A DNA stretch of 64,000 nt from JAWLHU01 sp041690255 (lineage in GTDB: Bacteria; Bacillota; Sulfobacillia; Symbiobacteriales; Symbiobacteriaceae), in NCBI GenBank assembly GCA_041690255.1, contig JAWLHU010000002.1:357455-421454 (forward strand), read 5' to 3'. Positions 61,001 through 64,000 of the stretch are shown in pieces. The notes beneath the pieces were generated by a model. It was not told the origin of the DNA. It made no database searches and saw only the letters and a program-made list of their open reading frames with translations. Numbering within the stretch: the stretch's first letter is position 1; the number at the start of each line of letters is the position of its first letter. The position numbers and the translations under genes are program-made.

Positions 61001-63370
61001 GGCGCCGTCATCACCGCCGAGTACGACAAGTTGGGCCGGCGCGTAAAGACCATCATCCCCCAGGATGGCACCATCAAGATGGAGCAGACCGTCACCTATG
61101 ACGCTCTGGGCCGAATCACCAGTGAGAAGGACGGACTGGGTAACACCACGACCTACCACTATGATGCGCTGAGTCGGCTGTCGCTGGCCGTTGACCCGAT
61201 GGGTTTTGGCACCGCCTATGCCTATGACCCTGTGGGCAATCTGGTGGCGGTGACCGACGCACAGCGCCGCACCACCCACTACATCTACAACGCGACGAAC
61301 CGGGTCATTGAAGAGAAGCGGCCCGATAGCGTCAGCGTCCTGACCACCTATGATGCGGCGGGCCGGGTCATCTCCACCACCAACGGTCGCAATCAAACCA
61401 TCGGCTACCGGTACGACACGATGAACCGGATGGTCGAGACCATCTACCCCAGCGGTGCCAATGTCGGTTACACCTATGACGCCATGGGGCGCCGCACCAG
61501 CATGACCGACTGGAACGGCACCACCCGCTACCACTACAACCTGCTGGGCTGGCTGGAGCAGACCGCCAACCCGTGGGGCCACAAGGTCAGCTACGAATAC
61601 GACCCGGCAGGCAACCGGACCCGCACGAACCTGCATTACGCCGGCGTTGATTTCACCTGGACCTACGGATACGATGATGCCGGTCGGCTGACGTCCCTGC
61701 AAGCGCCGGGTGTAGCCCGTCCCGATACCTTCACCTACGACAAGGCCGGGCGGATGGACAAGCTCTCCTATGCCAACGGAGACATGGTCGACCACACCTT
61801 CAACCAAGCCGGCGACCTCAAGTCGATCCTCAGCAGGAACACGACCGAAAGCAGTTTCCTGCAGTTCACCTACTACTTCGACAAGACCGGGCGCCGCACC
61901 AACATCGACCGGCGCGGTACGGCCATTCCGGACGGTGACGTATACTATAAGTATGACGCCGGCAGCCGGGTCACGTCCGCCGGGCCCACCAGCAGCGCAA
62001 CCAACCGGGAGTACTACTATGACCTGGTGGGTAACCGCCATACCTTGGTGGTCAATTCCGGCGACGACAGGGGCGTGTACACTTACGTATACGACCCATT
62101 AAACCGGCTCCTGGAGGAGTTTGGCCCTGTACCCTCCGACCTGGGCGGCGGGCGCTACCACCTTAGCCAGGCCTATGATGGCGAGGGCAGCCTGACCCGG
62201 ACGGTGAAGGATGGCAAGGAGGTCACGCTGTATTATTACGACGAGGAGAGCCGCCTCGTCCAGGTGACCGACCCGGGCGGTCAGATTACCCGCTACACCT
62301 ACGCCGGTGATGGTCAGAGGCTCAGCATGACCGATGCCCGGGGCAAGACGTTCTTTATCTACGACGGGAACGAGGTCTTGGCCGAGGCCGACGCCACGGG
62401 TACGATCAAGATCGCTTACTCCCGCATGCCGAGCGGACGGCTAATCAGCCAGTGGCAGGGTGGCGAGACCTTCTGGTACCACCTGGACGGCCTGGGCTCG
62501 ACCATCGCAATGACCGATGAGTCGGGCAAGATCCGGAACCGGTACGGCTACGATGAGTACGGGAATCCGACGAACGCGACGACCGAGGAGATCTTCAACC
62601 GGTTTACGTTTACGGGTCAGGCCTGGGATTCTTCAGTGGGGCTGTATCACTACAAGGCCCGGTACTATAACCCGCGGGTCGGCCGGTTCTTGACGCAGGA
62701 TACGTATAAGGGCTCTGCGTGGGAGCCTTGGAGCCAGAACCTGTATGCGTACGTCGGGAACAATCCGGTTAACTATGTCGACCCGACCGGGCATGTGCCG
62801 TGTTATGCTGGTGATTATAACCGAATCGACCTCTTCTCTGATATGGGCATGGTGGGCGGTGGTTGTTCGTCAGCGAACCTCAGTATAGAGCCGCAACCAT
62901 TCTTCAAGGGTTACTCGGAGGGTGGGTTCACCCACGATGAGGACGTCTTCGAAGGAAATGCGGACTGTGGTTGGCTTTATTGTGGTGCGTACGGGCATAC
63001 GAGCGTCGTAGAGGGCGAGTACGAAACACCTGGAGTGGTAACTGGCCTGGGTAGGATCGCAGGAATGCTAGGTTACGAGGTGGGAGCCCTTAATGCTACT
63101 ATTGGGCTCGGTTTTGGCGCTGAAATTGAGAAGAACGAAAAGGGGAGTGTAGGGTCAAAGGTATACGGGTTGCAGGCTGAAGCAACTCTGGCCAAGGCTG
63201 CCGGGAATGTGGGCTTTAGGGTTGGAGACCTTCGCTTTGACCTCGAGGGAGCAGTCACCATCGGTGGTGAACTGTCTGTTGGCTATATCAGGGGTGATGG
63301 TGGATCCAAAGGAGTCGAAATAGGGGCGGCGGCACTGCTGGGCCTGAAACTTAGTGTTACGTGGGATTAA
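52007..63370 (+). CDS. Giant secreted RHS/YD-repeat protein with variable C-terminal tip
   Basis: About 3,787 residues. Order seen: signal peptide (about 1-34, ending APIAQA); a DNRLRE-like domain whose first part is at about 280-345 and second part at about 1223-1315 (ELDATWIRSG, LVRKWASG, LRPVLTVTY); between them eight Fn3-like repeats of 95-115 residues, each with a GTYxVxYT strand, a GETxxS turn and an IxVYxG strand; Ig-like domain (1320-1410); two discoidin-like domains (1444-1705); second Ig-like domain (1815-1905); Fn3 (2145-2205); a jelly-roll carbohydrate-binding-like module (2205-2348); the DUF6531 start of the RHS barrel (about 2400); YD repeats (2525-3485); and the RHS core ending GLYHYKARYYNPRVGRFLTQ and NPVNYVDPTGHV. 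The last 190 residues are a separate tip. ATG 52007 is eight bases after GGGGG. Confidence 0.9.
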   Translation: MRLKSGRWVARLLVLSMLASLLPSLLIPAPIAQAKRPDRGTPPGQAEPKRNDRPVELPERRTPASKTYRNPDGTLATNVYGKPIHYRDESGQYQLIQNTFVAEPGGLTVRNAANRYKASFKNRLGADFLSFTFGGRSMSMDLEGVRPQHANWHGGKLSYVEALEDVDLAYTLGNDFVKEEIILKAPMDSPHWDFSLKLQGVVLDTADAGVLHFRDETTDEVLWSIPRMFMRDAAGALSGAVAVEARQTGNTVRLTVVPDETWLNAPERAYPVVIDPTVALQPDYVGGLDTTIADGEGLQDINLGFDTALAAGTGYSSLLKFDLTAIPRASSIDKATLDLHTISAPPTVNSTGVPAPTAAPSLSPSTYTSNMTTGTYSVLYTYLTPQGETLGSPAGTVSVGNYQGIDVNVHTLPAGVTGINVYMGEAGSERLAATSDLPAVTLTAIPALDSAQVPFVPENEAVLSVSAQTGSIPAGTYSVVYTYKMTKGETTPSLAETITLTSTKAIDVNIGPFPAGVTEAKLYLGLANDERLVTTITQPAYTFRSLPSSTAARPPAPPASYITAPATAPTASAAPAVSGKPGFMAGTYHVKYTWVNSMGETTVSPATSVTLTDGQTLSVKVGKMPVGVNSANIYVGTSADDLQKIGNIVASAKDTAVTFGASPAALFTPGPAQVLSIIPNPTTAPTLEKYAGKTAFVEGTYEVVYTFFGPNGESASSPVSSIDLVAGDYIKVTAGQAIPEDATGMRVYLGTAGGPRYLVGTLNAARADSALPWLEIRAPLGYRPVGPVTTSTNTAPSTSPTLKAVDLNTPTRLEGATYYVAYSWVYPAEETRPSTPRSITIQDGQAIEVAGTTLPTGAVGMRVYMGRVLTNLSLVATSTGRRTVIEGDRFAPEAPLANSTEPPAPVAEAVSLSALPAGTYYLAYTLTDETSESAPSPVTSTTITAGKKLTVLLPSSPPAGQGANIYIGTSVGNLQLVRGSTSQSVEITALPAAEATPLSTSGRGPEPPAAPTGKPIVMQNTTSSLPEGTELSVKYVPRGVNVHYKPSQPARLTLGTGQAIAVRLPDYLPGITAFDLYVGYPGQERMVLSVDRLGAVVLVTSFSASSPAVPADGVDVPAAPTVTSAAGGILSGDVYLSYSFVYDWDGSESPRSPEVLRTFSGTSATAVLTTATVPYGASQVRVYAGTAPGEGRLYGAFPAVAGASQSIDVTRMVPAGVALHPVATPWTELDATWIRSGANALWYDRGGDHSAEIGIVLQKTGQSLTADLTSLVRKWASGTTPNHGVLLKGTGARVEYASSDHPDESLRPVLTVTYRESKGPPRVHLTAPAAGSFVSGDVTLTASVSTPAPGTAIDRVDFYVSGAHVGTDTEAPYTVNWNTANLPGGMHEVTAKAYDQFGQEGTSGWTMVLGDPFDDTRSVNYLTTNTKHDAARGIMTLPTYTTSPNIISVVASSEKTAESYPAENLIDDKNDTYWRSPGQITPDSYESVRFDLTRARSSISLTVRPRNKQDGLIVKAQAINSDGDMIKESAVVVLDSDSKSLSLTASKSFTSVRLVFGNLKRDLASGRYHAEVAEVSDAYFKPALAEGESYRATYEARNATDGSPFTSWVSTSKGSPVAQEYLELSLSGPANAFYMKPRTPGVSATVAAYQGEAEGWVPVLSIAALDEGLYPLPPGITADRVRIYLTNLVGMTGPGAPDGYFGGIDEVVPYNMMLTRSQGTVQTKLITLPVHADRFLLEVEDSQPPSSSVQYHLNDGTAWRPITPGVELSLSASTGMVMLRATLTSTSPTAVPVLSAWRLYSYSPHRFTLVTGTDTIPPTAELVYPTGDWIAGNASLNVVTWDNVGVTKVELYVDSAIAPVGTATKADGDTTPYVLNLDTTKLTPGTHMMWVKAYDAAGNVSGSLPPTTTYKAFTDTFVNYDKTDPDLSTHPVVSGGSLVAGSARQSFTKSGTGTVSQTFEAGLGLIEARAPSVREPNDVCASGKVELWRGTTLVASDQILDGECRELRLSHMSTAAGSYTVTFQQESLTAYTIAVEHPGKLSTTVPYAGSIAISAPTVTAGPLKSVKLTVSDKKPIGTDIRYFASANDGVTWQEVSPGTEVQLNHGGRKLRLRADLAPGASVTPEVLEWSAEVTQFIPENLVTVSQVAPPTKLAASLSNTTATVQWQASATPGVTYNVYRSTTPHPVGEAYLVASGVIDTSLTESSNLLKNSSFERSLTGWNTYSAPSYTIDSNESWAGIKSVRMSDTSTDEDGFYQYVTVSAAAGSTFTLRTRVKGENVVETYGQALGITLTYTDGTRSATTWGGVPGGTYDWTTAQVSMTAAKPVKSAQVILRLYGRGTVWFDGVQFDTNGATLWNDGDLERTKTYYYMVTAVDAGGVESAPSNEASTGVVTATAGMLGVKSFWPYGSVPLAGGSGYVNLASGNLAYVATDLVYPGRLLATTFRRTYNSQGAGVTGTLGNGWDHNFNWTLSAGTGGAQVLKEGDGSTFTFTSSDNGQTYTPPPGARMRLVKRADGSYTLVRHDNNLLYEFGTDGRLVRISEPNGNALTLIYNADGTLMEVVDPSGSVLSFVYEGGLLTGIIHPGYAAGQVTYEYDERGNLVHVIDLEGQSVHYGYDENNRLIQVTDPLGRSTQVVYSGMPGVVQQVVYPDTTEQTFAYGAVGDQPGWQKSTVTDARGFTVTYQVDANGLLKQQTFPYGTSTPSGTKTGTVSFEHDAAWNVTKYTDPLGGVYTITYDGYGNTLSVTDPEHSRSASLWVTKPYPGEEAHVLNVVAQQTDALNQTTVISTDNRGNVTGIQDPLLNVTTFEYNEVGLRIVAKDANRHASTYTYDSKGWLLMQTDPVGGTIRYAYDAGGNPTTVTDPVGNLTRFRYDRLGRQTEVTYADGSTQFFVYDAAGNIVQSTDPGGATSRFDYDTRDRLITLQQWPNAGDSITVYTTRYEYDSVGLPIAVVDPRGKRSTTAYDGAGRILSSVNPIGDTTAFTSDAAGNVTVIRDPAGAVITAEYDKLGRRVKTIIPQDGTIKMEQTVTYDALGRITSEKDGLGNTTTYHYDALSRLSLAVDPMGFGTAYAYDPVGNLVAVTDAQRRTTHYIYNATNRVIEEKRPDSVSVLTTYDAAGRVISTTNGRNQTIGYRYDTMNRMVETIYPSGANVGYTYDAMGRRTSMTDWNGTTRYHYNLLGWLEQTANPWGHKVSYEYDPAGNRTRTNLHYAGVDFTWTYGYDDAGRLTSLQAPGVARPDTFTYDKAGRMDKLSYANGDMVDHTFNQAGDLKSILSRNTTESSFLQFTYYFDKTGRRTNIDRRGTAIPDGDVYYKYDAGSRVTSAGPTSSATNREYYYDLVGNRHTLVVNSGDDRGVYTYVYDPLNRLLEEFGPVPSDLGGGRYHLSQAYDGEGSLTRTVKDGKEVTLYYYDEESRLVQVTDPGGQITRYTYAGDGQRLSMTDARGKTFFIYDGNEVLAEADATGTIKIAYSRMPSGRLISQWQGGETFWYHLDGLGSTIAMTDESGKIRNRYGYDEYGNPTNATTEEIFNRFTFTGQAWDSSVGLYHYKARYYNPRVGRFLTQDTYKGSAWEPWSQNLYAYVGNNPVNYVDPTGHVPCYAGDYNRIDLFSDMGMVGGGCSSANLSIEPQPFFKGYSEGGFTHDEDVFEGNADCGWLYCGAYGHTSVVEGEYETPGVVTGLGRIAGMLGYEVGALNATIGLGFGAEIEKNEKGSVGSKVYGLQAEATLAKAAGNVGFRVGDLRFDLEGAVTIGGELSVGYIRGDGGSKGVEIGAAALLGLKLSVTWD
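62800..63370 (+). other. RHS C-terminal tip (candidate effector domain)
   Basis: Part of the RHS gene after the DPTGHV core boundary, about 190 residues. Base composition drops noticeably here. The first third has four cysteines (PCYAG, GGGCSS, DCGWLYCGAYGH). The last 100 residues are glycine-rich alternating strands (LGYEVGALNATIGLGFGAEI, LRFDLEGAVTIGGELSVGY, LLGLKLSVTW), like hydrophobic beta-rich tips of some polymorphic proteins. No nuclease or deaminase motif is visible. Toxicity is inferred from position only. Confidence 0.5.
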
Positions 63371-63411
63371 GTCTTCGAGTCGGCCTCTTTGATGCAGGAG
63401 GTGAGGTATTG

Positions 63412-63609
63412 ATGAACAGCGAATTCGCAAAGGCGCTCAAGTACTTAGGGCTTGCTGGCTTGTTGGTAATCGCAGCAGGAACTGTGGACAGCTTGACTCC
63501 TGTTCTAAAGCCGTTAGTAATCCTCCTTGTGGTTGGTGCCGTGGTCCCGGCGTTTCTTGGTTGGCTCGAGTTCGCCAAGTGGGTCTGGTTTCGGGTGCTT
63601 AATCGGTGA
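63412..63609 (+). CDS. Small two-helix membrane protein (candidate immunity protein 1)
   Basis: 65 residues. Two membrane helices (YLGLAGLLVIAAGTV and LVILLVVGAVVPAFLGWL) joined by a short loop. ATG 63412 has AGGAGGTGAGG seven or more bases upstream; it starts 41 bases after the RHS stop. Codon use is as GC-poor as the RHS tip. By position behind an RHS tip it could be an immunity protein protecting the membrane, but a hypothetical function only. Confidence 0.65.
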   Translation: MNSEFAKALKYLGLAGLLVIAAGTVDSLTPVLKPLVILLVVGAVVPAFLGWLEFAKWVWFRVLNR

Positions 63610-63652
63610 GAGCGTGTTGCGCATTTGATTACACAAGGAGCAGAGAGGTGCG

Positions 63653-63853
63653 GTGCCAAATCCAGTAGAGACATTCGTTGCTGGCTTGGTGATGATTGCA
63701 ATTGGAGTAGTGCTACCAAAGGTCCCTGACAGGTACTACCGGCACTCAACCAACCAAAGGCTTCGCCAATACAATCGGGGGGTAAAAATAGCCCTGCGCT
63801 GGGTTTTTATCCCTTTCGGCGGGGTGCTGATAGTAATTTCTGTACTTGTCTAA
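63653..63853 (+). CDS. Small two-helix membrane protein (candidate immunity protein 2)
   Basis: 66 residues: helix 1 TFVAGLVMIAIGVVLP, a basic loop (DRYYRHSTNQRLRQYNRGVK), helix 2 WVFIPFGGVLIVISVLV. GTG 63653 follows GAGAGGTG. Lower GC than the housekeeping genes, like the previous gene. Same strand, 43 bases after it, so probably one transcript with the RHS gene. No family recognised. Confidence 0.6.
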   Translation: MPNPVETFVAGLVMIAIGVVLPKVPDRYYRHSTNQRLRQYNRGVKIALRWVFIPFGGVLIVISVLV

Positions 63854-63861
63854 GACAATGA

Positions 63862-63877
63862 GCGCTTCACAAAGCGC
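63862..63877. repeat. Small inverted repeat after the last gene
   Basis: GCGCTT-CACA-AAGCGC, six-base perfect arms, nine bases after the last stop codon. A second one, GCGGCC/GGCCGC, lies near 63906-63924. Confidence 0.5.
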
Positions 63878-63930
63878 CACCCTCTAAACCATCCCCCATA
63901 CCACAGCGGCCCCAAACAGGCCGCAGACCC

Positions 63931-63963
63931 GGGCAGGGAGTGACTTCCCTGCCCTTCCCTTTT
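63931..63963 (+). terminator. Terminator after the RHS locus
   Basis: Perfect nine-base stem GGGCAGGGA/TCCCTGCCC with a six-base loop, followed by TTCCCTTTTG. It probably ends the RHS transcript. Confidence 0.8.
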
Positions 63964-64000
63964 GCCTCCTGGTGAGGCCCAGAGGCGTACCCCCGGTGGG

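Noticed and set aside
1..64000. tRNA, rRNA, insertion sequences or prophage genes
   Set aside because: I saw no cloverleaf, rRNA segment, transposase or integrase in any intergenic or coding stretch.

Overview
The window is a high-GC (about 60-65% by eye) bacterial chromosome segment with ordinary gene density, strong AAGGAGG-type ribosome binding sites and many GTG or TTG starts. The heme genes run hemA-hemX-hemC-hemD-hemB as in Bacillus. There is a Bce-type two-component/ABC module, a monoderm-style type IV pilus operon without an outer-membrane secretin, and UbiD/UbiA-type menaquinone genes. Together these point to a high-GC Firmicute; a Symbiobacterium-like organism is my best guess, but it is inference.

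Layout. 0-3.2 kb: tail of a PLD-like protein, a DUF2500 protein, orphan pxpA, a NifX-family protein and a YbjN-like protein. 3.2-9.8 kb: response regulator, histidine kinase, two tandem Bce-type permeases and their ATPase. 10.3-11.5 kb: N-carbamoyl-amino-acid hydrolase. 11.6-11.9 kb: a 21-bp minisatellite. 12.0-18.8 kb: a probable late-menaquinone operon (UbiD, GNAT, UbiA, a complete SsuABC-like importer, UbiE/MenG, GNAT). 18.9-21.1 kb: a polytopic membrane protein and a reverse-strand DUF2935 protein. 21.4-26.2 kb: hemA-hemX-hemC-hemD-hemB, with a terminator-like hairpin inside. 26.3-29.2 kb, reverse strand: MFS exporter, PilX-like protein and a small membrane protein, divergent from the pilus operon pilB-pilC-pilA-pilV-pilW-pilM-pilN-pilO (29.4-35.9 kb).

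35.9-49 kb is a mosaic of single genes separated by well-formed terminators: DegV, an SseB-like protein, an O-antigen-ligase/TPR protein, an XRE regulator with a 55-codon upstream gene, a cluster of three apparently related small proteins, a secreted amidase-domain protein, an aldo/keto reductase, an aromatic-acid-exporter-like protein and a streptomycin-kinase-like APH. 49.1-51.5 kb holds two copies of a GNAT/zinc-ribbon gene pair in which each copy has lost a different gene by internal deletion. 51.6-51.75 kb is a five-copy 32-bp tandem repeat.

From 52.0 kb to the end lies a gene for a secreted RHS/YD-repeat protein of about 3,790 residues. Its DNRLRE-like domain is split by about eight Fn3-like repeats. 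Its last 190 residues, after the RHS core, have lower GC and look like an exchangeable effector tip. Two small two-helix membrane proteins follow immediately and are candidate immunity proteins. This locus and the reciprocal-deletion duplication are the most interesting parts of the window.
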